DNA from: Marchantia polymorpha subsp. ruderalis
Lineage: Eukaryota > Streptophyta > Marchantiopsida > Marchantiales > Marchantiaceae
Length of the DNA stretch: 64,000 nucleotides
Direction: 5' to 3'
Assembly (NCBI GenBank): GCA_037833965.1
Contig: AP031354.1
Location: forward strand, 25,584,001 to 25,648,000
Below the pieces are notes generated by a model. That model searched no databases, was not told the origin of the DNA, and saw only the letters and a list, made by a program, of their open reading frames with translations. A program made the translations under genes and the position numbers. This document shows, piece after piece, positions 30,647 to 41,111 of the stretch. Numbering within the stretch: the stretch's first letter is position 1; each line of letters starts with the position of its first letter.

Positions 30647-30719
30647 TGGAGATGCGGGGTATCGATCCCCGTGCCTCTCGCATGCTAAGCGAGCGCTCTA
30701 CCATCTGAGCTACATCCCC
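30647..30719 (-). tRNA. tRNA-Ala (AGC)
   Basis: The minus strand gives a 73-nt cloverleaf: acceptor GGGGATG pairs with CATCTCC (one G-U) plus discriminator A. A-box is TAGCTCAGATGG, the anticodon loop CTTAGCATG has anticodon AGC, and the T arm is CGGGGATCGATACCCCG. It has no intron or encoded CCA. It matches the plant nuclear tRNA-Ala(AGC) pattern. A TTTT stretch about 24 nt downstream (30620-30623 on the plus strand as AAAA) can serve as a Pol III terminator. Confidence 0.97.
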
Positions 30720-32731
30720 ATTGATGTCAGGGAGTATATAATAGTAAAATATATAACGTTATCCTTACAAATGGAATAAAAACGTAGGTTTCTCATGTGC
30801 AATATCACGTTTGTGGAGAGAACCAAAAAATGTTCCGCGATCACAACATATCTCGGTTAAAGGACAGACGTGTGTAGATAAATTTCCCTCGACTCGGGAA
30901 GAATCCGATGCACCGTGGATTCGTGATCGATTTGAAGTGTCCAGTACGTAGTTATTTATGTCTCCAGACAGATTTTTGTTGAGGTTTGCGCCATTGCGGC
31001 CTCTGTTCTCTTGCTTTCTTGGGCTGTTGCAGATTTTATCTCAAAGCTGCTGTGAGCACGTCGTTCGATTGTGTATCCCTGCAGCAGATTCAGTATAGTC
31101 CAAGGTCGGTAGCAGGCAGAGGGCCGACAGCCGAGCGTTCCCTCGTACTGCAATATTCGGCATGGCATGGCTTTTTCTGTCAGGAACTTCTTTGAGAATT
31201 CACTCGGTTACGACATTCTGCAGCTGCGGGCGTACTACCACGTTCGGGCTGTACTCAGCAGCGCAAATAGGAACGACGAGTCCTGGCGTTAGTATGAGTA
31301 AGATAGTCGGCACCGACTGCAGCAGGTCATAAGTTGAGATACAACCCGGTCATCCTCATCTGTAGAGCAAGAAGCAGGTCCTCTATCTTTTCTGTTCATG
31401 GGTTTCCATGAAAACCATCTCACGTGAATGTCACTGTTGTCGTATGTTTGACCGTGCCAACTCCATACGCTTTGTTGCTTGAAGGATTATGGATGTGCAA
31501 GAGATCTGCTCGTGGACTAGAATATCGTCAATGTTCTTGTCCATGTCCACGGTGGTACGTAAGGAAGAGAAAGTGTTAGTAGGACATGGTGTCCTACTTG
31601 ATACCTGATGAGCTTCAGAGGTTTTCTTGAGAATTTCCCGTCATCCCCTTATCGTTTATGTACTGAATTAGTTCCTCGTCCCAATAGTTCCTTTCCTCTG
31701 CCTCGGAAGAAAAACTTAACCATTGGCGATTGGAGATTCACTTTTTTCCTGTTTGCAGGAGTTCAGAGTCATGTGTTTGGCAGCTTCTTAAATTGACGAT
31801 TGCGTTTTGGCGTGTCGTGGCATGGACACTATTGCATTTCTCTTTCTTCGTTTACTTCTAGCTGACTTAAAGCTGATGATCATATTGCCTTACTATGATC
31901 GCAGCTTTCAATAATCTCCGTGATAGAAATGTGGTTGACAAGACTTTGTCGTATCCGTTAGTGGGAACTACAATCTTTCGCAGGTTTTATAGAGTTGACT
32001 GTGAAGGGAAGAAATCGGTGTGCGCTTAGAGAATGGTAAATAATCTGCGGCAATAGAGCTGAATTTCGTGTCCATTCGAGCTGCTTTATCGTCCATAATT
32101 CGTACAAGTCGCATCATACGTCTCATGCGCGAGACTTCTAGCAGATGAGAGACGTAAAGCAGGAGATCCTCTAATTTGACCATTAGTCGTCTATCTGCTT
32201 GCAGGAGTTTCTGTTCAATGAGGTACATGCAAATATGAAATGTTCTAGAATTTCTCAGGCGTGCTTGAATTTTATTGAGATAACGATGGTTTCAAAAAGC
32301 ATGGATTCTTTTTATTCGTTTCTGCACTCAACTGGTGGGATTTGATACTTCAACCAGACCCTCTGAACAGCCAAACAAAACCTAGTGTTCGCAATGCTCT
32401 AGCTCCGTGGCACCGTTTTTTCCTTTATTGATTGCTCCATACTGTCCTGACGTTTAAATCTATACCTCGTTCCTCGGCATTTCACCCTAAGAGGAAAAAA
32501 ATTAAATAATTATTGAAACAAAATCTAGTCGTCCACACCAGGTATCACATTGCATTGCACTCACATGATCCCTTGGACCTAGTATACAACAGATAACTAT
32601 CAGACTCTGTCAAGGAGCAATCAACTCTTCGTATAAGTGAGTGATTCATCAGATCATTCAAAATTCTAAGAACTCAACCTTTCTGCTGGTCGCATTCTGG
32701 AGATCAACTAAAGAGGGTGATGGTTTTTCAT
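30720..32731. other. Intergenic between tRNA-Ala and GrpE
   Basis: No named gene. Contains one unassigned 86-codon ATG frame on the minus strand (listed separately). The right end, about 32480-32731, is probably the GrpE 3' UTR. Confidence 0.45.
31968..32228 (-). CDS. Hypothetical 86-aa helical protein
   Basis: A true ATG at 32228 opens a frame beginning MYLIEQKLLQADRRLMVKLE and continuing through DLLLYVSHLLEVSRMRRMMR, rich in Leu, Met, Arg and Lys with heptad-like spacing that predicts amphipathic helices. I recognise no family. There is no neighbour evidence of function and no splice support; it may be chance or part of an unrecognised gene. Confidence 0.25.
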   Translation of the reverse strand: MYLIEQKLLQADRRLMVKLEDLLLYVSHLLEVSRMRRMMRLVRIMDDKAARMDTKFSSIAADYLPFSKRTPISSLHSQLYKTCERL

Positions 32732-34329
32732 CTACTCGGCTTCGACGTCAATGACTTCCTCAGAGGGTTCCTCCACTACAGCCTCTGCAGCTTCCTTTTC
32801 TGGGCCGGGTCCAGCTGACACTTTAACCATAGCAGGCCTCAATAGCTTGCTTCCGATAACAAAACCACGTCGGAATTCTTGCAGCACAATACCCTCCTCG
32901 AACTCGGTAGACTCTTCCCTCATGATCGCCTCATGCAACTACAAAACAAACAGAGAGGTCAGTGTTCAGATCGATGTACCTCGACAACACACCAACAGGA
33001 AAGTGCCAGTTCCAATTAACCGCAACTTGAATTAGGGACAACTTGAATTAGGGACAGTATCGGCCCTCAAGAAACATGCCAATAAGGCCGTGATAAATAC
33101 ACACCGAAGTCACGTGCCCTCAAAGACACTAAGCATTGCGAATTTTCGGAGGCAATTCTACTTTTCATATTCATTCTAATTTGATCCTTGCACAGAGCAC
33201 CGAGTCCTCGCTATGGACGACCAGTTCTTACATTGGGGTCAAACGCCTTGCCAGTAGTCTCCACGGCAACCACGCCAAGACTTTTCATGATCTCTACAAA
33301 CTGCTTGTAGATACTCTGATAGCTCCTATCAATCTTTTGCTCTCCCTCTGTTTCTGTCTTAATGGAAGCTTTAGCCCTCTCGAAATTATCCACCATAGGT
33401 AGCAGCGATTCAATAACATCTCCCCTGACGTTGTTAGAAATTTGCGACTTCTCGGCATCAGCTCTCTTCCTGAAGTTATCGAAGTCAGCATTCAGTCGAA
33501 GGAACCGCTCCTTTCCTGTCTGGATCTCCTCTGTCAGAGTGTTAACTAATTTACCGAGCGAATCCCTTTCCTCTCCTATTGCCTTCAGCTGTTCTTCTAG
33601 ACTGGCAATACTGGCCTCATCATTTGCAGCCAAAGCATCTCTAAGTTCCTGCAAAAGAGTCGGGTACGCTACACCATTTGTTTCTTCCGGTTCCTCCTCG
33701 ACAACTTCCTTCTCCTCTTCGTCCTCCTGCATGTCCACGTATCAGATTCGGAACCAAAAACACAGCGGGATGATTCAAATGTCTACCGTCAGAGTCTTCA
33801 GAAATTCATCTGAAGACCAAAGCTATTCTTATATGAAGTTGAAAATTATGTACTGACTTGAGAATTCTGTGCATTAAAATAGAATTATAAGTAGTCATTC
33901 TGTTTCTCCAGGGTCTTATCGAATTGTCCCCAAGATAACCACCCTTCTCTTGGAGACCTTCGCATCTTGGGAATTCAGCCACCGAAGTACAAAAAAATTA
34001 GCGAAAAATATTGGAACGAGCAGAAGCTCTCGGCAGCTTCGTTACGACTGTACAACATACATTGTCAAACCGATGAAATTACAGCAGGTAGAAAGCCACA
34101 GCACCTCAGTTTCGGTCTGTGAAGCTTTCTGGGCAACCATGACCGGTCGCCATAGTCTAGAACTTCGGTTGAATGTCACGCCCCGGAAACTTTGAGCAGC
34201 AAGCGAGGTGATAGGCCTCGACCCCGACAGAGCCAAGGAGGTGCGGGCAGGCGAGCACACACCACGAGAAGCCGACAAAGCGGTGAAAGAAGAGCACGCC
34301 AAAGCGCCGGGCATCGTCGCGACCGCCAT
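32732..34329 (-). CDS. Plastid GrpE, Hsp70 nucleotide-exchange factor
   Basis: Three exons in reading order: 34329-34105, 33726-33232, 32938-32732, giving 308 residues in phase 0 at both junctions. Residues 1 to about 65 are Ser/Ala/Arg-rich with no acidics until MVAQKASQTETE, a plastid transit peptide. An acidic linker (EDEEEKEVVEEEPEE) and a long coiled coil follow, then the GrpE core: RLNADFDNFRKRADAEKSQ, NNVRGDVIESLLPMVDNFER, SYQSIYKQFVEIMKSLGV, and the beta-wing LHEAIMREES ... EFRRGFVIGSKLLRPAMVKV. GrpE drives ADP release from stromal Hsp70 (DnaK-type) in folding and import. The sequence is close to moss plastid CGE proteins as I remember them. The intron 1 donor reads GAG|GTGCTG, weaker than usual but the only phase-compatible choice I found. 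The tail is Ala/Glu-rich. Confidence 0.95.
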
Positions 34330-34366
34330 AGCTACTCACAAAAAATCCTCACCCTGCCAAATCTCT

Positions 34367-34398
34367 AAACCCTAAAGCGCAAATTCCTAAAACCCTAA
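34367..34398. promoter_or_regulatory. Two telo-box motifs upstream of GrpE
   Basis: AAACCCTAA occurs at 34367-34375 and 34390-34398, 40-70 bp upstream of the GrpE ATG. Plant telo-boxes occur near start sites of growth-linked and translation/chaperone genes and bind Myb-type and Pur-alpha-like factors. Presence is direct; function is inference. Confidence 0.55.
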
Positions 34399-34399
34399 A

Positions 34400-37300
34400 G
34401 CTCCCGACACTCCTCAAATCAAGTCCAATTTCCCAATTCACATCTCCATCCACACACGGCGCTCAGGCTCCACCCGCCACTCGTCGCACGCACCTCCGCC
34501 CGACCGAAAATGATAGCGCGAGCGCTGAAACAACCCTCGCAGAGCGCAATCCCGGACGAGCTCGCCGTCCCGAAGAGCGCAAAAGCAGGTTCCAGAGAAA
34601 TCCCCAACGAGAGGTGCAAGCAGGGCCGGGCTTCTCTGTCTGTCTATCTGTCTGTCCGTGTGTCGTGCTCGAGCCAGACCAATTCTTCGGCAGTGAAAGC
34701 GAGAGCCGCAAGAAGGAGGCAGCAGCGGAGCCAAGTTTATCGGCACAAGAGCAAGCGCAGGCTACGAACGAGCCCCTGGACCACAGGACGAGACAAACGG
34801 GCAGCAAAAGCGCCACCGGCTCCGCGCTGCACATTGACTGGCCTCCTCGGCCAAATCGGGGGCGCGCTTCCTCCCCAAGGGAAGGGAAAGGAAGGGAAGC
34901 GAGGAAGTTACTAGATCATTCGCCCGCGCCTCGCCTGGCCTCGGACATCTGTCGGTCAGCGGGGCAACTTACTCGGTCAGGCAGGCGCTCTCTCTCTTCT
35001 CTCTCTCTCTCGTCCACGTCTGCACGGGCGCCACGTGCGGCTCGGGAAGGCGAACACCCCCCCGCTGCGCTTTATTATCCATCCGTCGGTCCGTCCGTCC
35101 AAAAGGGCAATCATGACTCCGTTCGCATGATTCGGCTTGTGGATAAGGCAGCGGCCGCGGCAGGCCCAGTCGCTCCGAGTTTCTGGAGCTTTCGCCTTCT
35201 GAGCGCTGGGCACGGGAATGGGATTTCGTTTGTCGTCCAATCCCTTTTGCGAGATTTCGTGTCGTGTCGTATTTGAGGCATTCGCTGGCAAGAGTGTTGT
35301 TCTTCCATCGAGCCCAGCCCCTTCCAGAATTGTTTTACCGAATTTTCTTTGGTCTTTTTGCAGTATGAATTGGGAGTTGCCTTTTGATGTGCGACGGAGA
35401 AATTTATCCGCCACAAAAGCAGGCTATGAGATATGTTTACTGTCAATTTTGGACTCGCGCGCGGAGGATCTGGTCGCACATTCGAAGGTGTAAAAGGTTC
35501 TTCTGGTCGGATAGAAGATCTTCTTTCTTCCTGCATTATCATTCCCACTGCATTATTATTCCCACAGCTCAAATTGAATGAAAAGGCATGAGAAATTGGA
35601 GGTTTGGGCTAAGGCCTCTGGCTCGAGTGGGGTGAAAATGGCAGCCATTGGCAGATCGACCATGCTGTTTTGGCTGGTTGCGCCACCTTTCCTCCACAGG
35701 GCTCGTTCTCGTGCCCGTTCTCTTACTGACAGAAAGTCGGATGAGTTGAAAGCTTTAGACCGAAGGTTTTGTCGCTAGATTGACTGACATGAGACGAACG
35801 GAGTCTTCGACTTCAGTTCTCGAAGGCGGAAGCCGGAAGCATTTCGGCGCGAAATTCCTCTGTGCAACCTCCCTCCTCGGACCGCCACTACAATGTATGA
35901 AAGTGCGAGTTTCAGATGCAAGCTTTATTGAGAAACTCGCTTCCGACTTCGCTGGCACCAATTTTCAGATTGGTGTATAGAAAGCTAGTAAGTATACCGT
36001 CACCTTGATGATACCTTTGGAAGCATCTTGAACAATGAATATTTATTGACACAATCAGCCAAATTGTGAATTTCGCTGATTCCTGCTTCCTCGGTAATAC
36101 CTACGCAAGCCACAATGATGGAAGCACACCACCACCATGGTGGCTCAACACACTAGGTGCTAGCATGGTCGTCCCCTCCTGATTTCTATAATACCTAGAT
36201 GCCCTCAAGCCTTCGATAGATCTCGATGTGAGAGCTACACACCCATCTGCTGTGCGTCCCCTCAGGTTTTTTGCTAGCAAGGAGACAGTTGGTCACACAA
36301 GCTACACTGTGCTCATGGTGGGAGAAGTCAGCACCATGAAGCATTAAATTTCCAATTTTTGCTACGTCTGCATTTTTAAAACCTCGCCAAGTCGTCTCAG
36401 GTGATGGACTGCGATCTGCATTTTTTTTCACATTTTTTTTCTCTTCACAGGCTTCCTTGTATCACCGTAGAAGTAGTCCAAGATCTTGGTCTGCTCTTGG
36501 GGCTCTCCAAACATCTTTGCATAGTTTGCCAGATTGTTTAAAATCAAGAGATGGATGTGAAACGAGTGAGCAGGAAAACTCGAAAGTGCGAGAGAAGAAC
36601 GAACATTTTCACTTCCGACTCACCATTGTAGGCGAGCATAGCGCCGATAATTTGGAATACGCAACTTGCATTCAGCTCTCAAATTGAGAATCTCTCAGCA
36701 AGTTTACGGAGATGAAGGCAAGATCTATATATGCTACCAACGCAAATTCATCACAAAACTTGACTCTACGATCGCCACCGTTGCTGGTTCTAAGTCATCA
36801 TTCATTCAATATTCGCAGGGTCCTGTTTATTTTCGATACCAAAGCATGACAGGATCTCCTCATGAGATCTTATTCTCTGAGTGGCTTAGATAAAGCAATG
36901 CATCACAGAGGATCATTAATAGTTGCTGCAGCAACTTATCCGTTTTTTTCTTCCTTCGCATGATTTTAAAAGAAGCCTGTTGTATCATCCTGACGAAGTG
37001 ACAAATTTTGACCAGTCCAATCTCGAAATCCTGAAATCTGCGTTGGTAATAGCCTATTACTAATAGGCTATGGAGAAAACAAAGAATTCGGAAAATTCCT
37101 TATCACAGTATGTTCAAGTTTTGAGTCATGATTGTCAGTAAAAGGCAGAGTAGCGTTATTTATTTCATATGATTTAAGGTCCTTCTGCTACCTACTGTAC
37201 CGTAGCTAGCTAAGTCCACGAATATACGATGCATTCACAGCCTCTAGCATGATTTTATTTTTGACTACTATGTGAAAAATTGATAATCTACTGGAGTGAG

Positions 37301-40300
37301 CGTCAAGCAATACTTTTTGAATGATTTTTCAAATCATAATGATGGATGGGGAATATTTTGTCCCAATCTCTTCAATTTTCTGGAAGGATTTTACTAGGAT
37401 ACTCTTGGAAAATTATTAAAGTCAAGAAAGAAAAGCAGGAGTGATTTTTAATTTGAAAATTCTCATAGTTAGTATTTTTTCATGTGAACTGAATTGTCAT
37501 GGGTTCCTTGCAAAAATAGATATATGATGACCTCTGTGTTTGTCTTTCAATTCGTTGTAGCCTTGATTTCAATTCCCTTCATTGATCTATCCAAAGCTGT
37601 GTGATATATAGTATCAAGATGTGGTTGTCTCCCTATCTTCCAAGGTAAGAATTCACATTTTGAAACACACACCAAAGATAATTATGAGATAATATTCGAA
37701 TCACCCGGGAGTGTACCTATCATTGCAATCTTTGTAATTTTGAGTAACAAATAGAAATAATTTTTATCTCTTGTTATTCATTGTAGGTGCAATAATTGGG
37801 TCGTGAGAGTGGTAAGCATATCATAAACGTTTTACTTCGATAATTTGTAAACTTGTTCTTTATGTTCATTTTATTCTATAATGTGTATTGTGAGTTTTAT
37901 GCAATGGATGAATCTTATCAAAAGTAGATGCTTGATTGTAAATAGAATAGATCATGAAATTTCCCTAAGATAGTATTTTATCATCATCCATCCACATTTG
38001 AGGATTTTGAGAAAAGATTTAAAAATTAACACATCAAAATAAAGATGTTACACATGGATCCACAACTTTTTCATAATAAACTCATTTTGTGACAGATTTC
38101 ATAAGGATTTTTATTTTCCCTTATCAAAAACTAAATGTTCAGACATGATAAACACTTTATGCTCTAATGAGTGCAATGTAATTCTAGATATACATCCTAC
38201 ATTTTAATGCAATCGCCTCCTAGTTATAGGCAAATTTCTCCAGTAATCGATATTAAGGTAATCACCAAGGCTTAGTGTAAGTTTTACAGTACGACGAATT
38301 AATCATATGATGAAACCGTGGAGTTCACATTGTAGATTCTAAGCAAGTTTAACAAAAGAGGGATTTCTTGTTATTCGCAATCGGTGAGTAATCGTTTTAT
38401 GATACTCCAAGTGCTAAAAGCCACGACATATCTTTTTCATAAACTCCTTTGTACTCAAGGATAAAAGAAAATACTGCAAAGTTTGATATGCACACAAGGC
38501 AAAGAAATCAAAGCTACTTTCCATGTTAAATATTCATACAATTTCGTCGCAAAGACTATTTTGTGGTTTCATATCATTGTTTTGTTGTAAACAATCATGT
38601 ATATATATTTGATTAAAATATAGGGAAATGTTAGTTATCTCTCAATTTAGGCTAATTTAGTGATTGATCAAAGTGAAACAAACTTTTGTTTGATACCATG
38701 TAAGTAGTGCACAACATGGGAGCGAGATTGAATCCGAGATAGAGTTTTTCCAAGGACATGAGTAAGGGGTAAAATCGGAAGTAATGCATAGCATGGGAGC
38801 ATATGGCAGCAAAACAATAACACTTTGAATTTCAATATGGAGAAATCCATTTGGTTGAGAATGGGGTAGGATTAGAATTGACTGGATTGCCATCATAGCG
38901 CATGATCACATTGAATGTCCGACCAAACAAATTTAGGTAATGCGTGATGGGTTCATAATGCGTGATGGAAGTTCAATACGTAATTCAACTCACATCCATG
39001 ATACCACCGTTGATGCAGATTCATGGTTCCAGGTCTCTTCACAACCAAAGTTCTCTCACACAATATTGGATGCTACGCTATTGGCTATGCAAGCTTACGC
39101 GTTGAGTCAAGGCTACGTTGTCGTGATTAAGCTCAAACGTAGGATTGGTAATAAGAAAGTTAGAATTATCAAGAGATTCAATCTTGTGTGTTCCCATTGA
39201 AACAAACCGGAGTTTCATTAAGATCCTCTCGAGCACAACAAATCCAGCTATAGCACTGGCTGTCAATTCAAAGGAAATATCAATAGCAAAATAATCGGTG
39301 AAGAGGAAGTACAAGCCCAAATTGTATAAAAGATACAAGTCCAGTCTGTCCAACATAACCACGACGCTCTTGCTCATCCCATCGTCCATCCGCAAGGGCG
39401 CGTTCTAGGAGATCAACAAGTGACAACGCTTATTCTCAGTCGTGCTATTGTTATGACCAGCAAAATTGTAACAAAACTACGGCAGAATGAAGCAATACCT
39501 GCAACGGAAAAAGTCATTTGGAACTTACATGAAAAGAAGCGCATTTGGATACTTGCAAGCTGGTCTACGCTTTCTACATTGCTTGAAAATTTGACCGCTA
39601 CTAAAAGCATGCAGTATTTCACTCAAGTGGAGGATGAGAAGTCCTAACGCACATGTTGATCATATCGTCGTCGACAAAGGCAATTTGCAATAAATATGTT
39701 GTCGGTCACGTCTTTTTACTTGATACAATCTACAAAACCAACAAGTATGATATTCCCTTGCTACACGTTGTTTATATGATCGCTATCGCCAACATCTTTT
39801 CCTTTGCCTATCGCTTTATATGGCGGGAGAAGTAGTAACACTAAAAGTGGACAACCAACAAGATTAAAAAGGTTTTCAACAATCTTGGTGTTTTCCCAAC
39901 AACTTTTGTCGTGGATCAAAGAACTTGCGTTAATAAACACGTTGAAAGCGTTGTTTTTAGACGTGGATATGCTGTTGTGATGTTGACATATCATCAAAAA
40001 TATACTTGCAAAACAGAAGAGTAGCAATAATAGAAGATTGGCAATAATTTTTGATACCGTGTAGTTTGCTTGTCGGTTCCACGACCATCAAAGCCTATGA
40101 CGCACAACTTGCGCAACACTTCTCGGTAGTTTCCATAAATTACATGAAAGATAGTTGGCTTTTTTGTAAAGTAAGATAGTTATTGATGTAGTTTTTGCCT
40201 TATTGATGCAATATTCATCGTTTTGATGCAATTTTTGATGTATTATTGTTGTTTTGCTGATTTTTACAAGTTTTTAGTTGTATTTCGGTGCGATAAGAAG

Positions 40301-40500
40301 CATTACAGACATTCTTCCACCTCGAGTGTGGAGAGTGCGCATGCTGCGCTGAAAATAATTACTTCAGAGTTGATTTTTGTTAGTAGATATTGCGTTACAA
40401 CTATGGAACTGTGCATATAGAACGTATGTATAATACATATGTTTAATACAGTGTTTAATACAAGATTATATATACAACTACACAAGAAGCTAATAATAGC
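34400..40500. other. Long intergenic region, no gene recognised
   Basis: 34400-35300 is GC-rich with CT- and GTCC/GTCT-type microsatellites (about 34634-34664, 34982-35013, 35082-35100) and many overlapping spurious frames; it may be the distal GrpE promoter. 36000-38900 is AT-rich without frames. A 10-bp-arm hairpin lies at 37049-37071. Between 38900 and 40100 several short frames on both strands look partly coding (for example 39420-39647, RQNEAIPATEKVIWNLHEKK) but match nothing I know. They may be an eroded transposon next to the hAT relic. Confidence 0.45.
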
Positions 40501-40558
40501 AGGTGGATGCGAGGCTGCCTGCGCAGTCCCGCATTGAATCATCTTATCATTCCGCACT

Positions 40559-40609
40559 CGGCACAATTGATCGTCCATTGCACCATGCAATGGACAATGA
40601 ATTGTGCCG
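40559..40609. repeat. Hairpin-forming inverted repeat beside the hAT relic
   Basis: Outer arms cggcacaatt/aattgtgccg and inner arms gtccattgca/tgcaatggac are each 10 bp and perfect, separated by a 4x4 internal mismatch with a 3-nt loop. A related inverted repeat (attgcaccat/atggtgcaat) lies at 41052-41083. They may be subterminal parts of the element. Confidence 0.75.
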
Positions 40610-40625
40610 AATTGTGATCTCGATC

Positions 40626-40803
40626 ACAACTCTCAAGCATCTCTGCATTAGCAATATGCAACAGCTCAGAAGGGAGTGGCATAATCATTAACGACTTGCT
40701 CTTGACTACAACTCTCACGCATCTCTGCATCAGCAATGTGCAACAGCTCAGAAGGGAGTAGCGTAATCACTTACGAGTTGATCTGGACCACAACTCTCAC
40801 GCA
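40626..40803 (+). repeat. 82-bp tandem repeat, two copies plus a partial third
   Basis: Units start at 40626, 40708 and 40790, each beginning acaactctca(a/c)gca. The two full copies share ctctgcat(t/c)agcaat(a/g)tg and cagctcagaagggagt with a few differences. The position just upstream of the hAT transposase relic suggests subterminal repeats. Confidence 0.8.
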
Positions 40804-41111
40804 GGATGGCTCAAAAAGGTTCAAATGAGGAAGATTGTATCTTGTTACCTCATGCGTAGACACTTCTGAAACACCTTTCTAAACGCTGGCTGTACAAGTC
40901 TGGACGAGAGAAGAGTGGAAACTCTGATGACCAGTCGATGGTGATATATATGAGTAAGATTGCGAGAGAAAATATCATGTCAGGTTTCAAAATCGGATTA
41001 ACTAGACTGAAACATCGACTAGTGTGGGAACGAATGACGGAGTTGTGCCGAATTGCACCATAGGTAATTCACAATGGTGCAATAGACGATGACGCAATTT
41101 GCATTATCGTG

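Noticed and set aside
34614..35276. 220-codon plus-strand frame upstream of GrpE
   Set aside because: Low-complexity, driven by CT and GTCT/GTCC microsatellites; first codon is not ATG; no motif.
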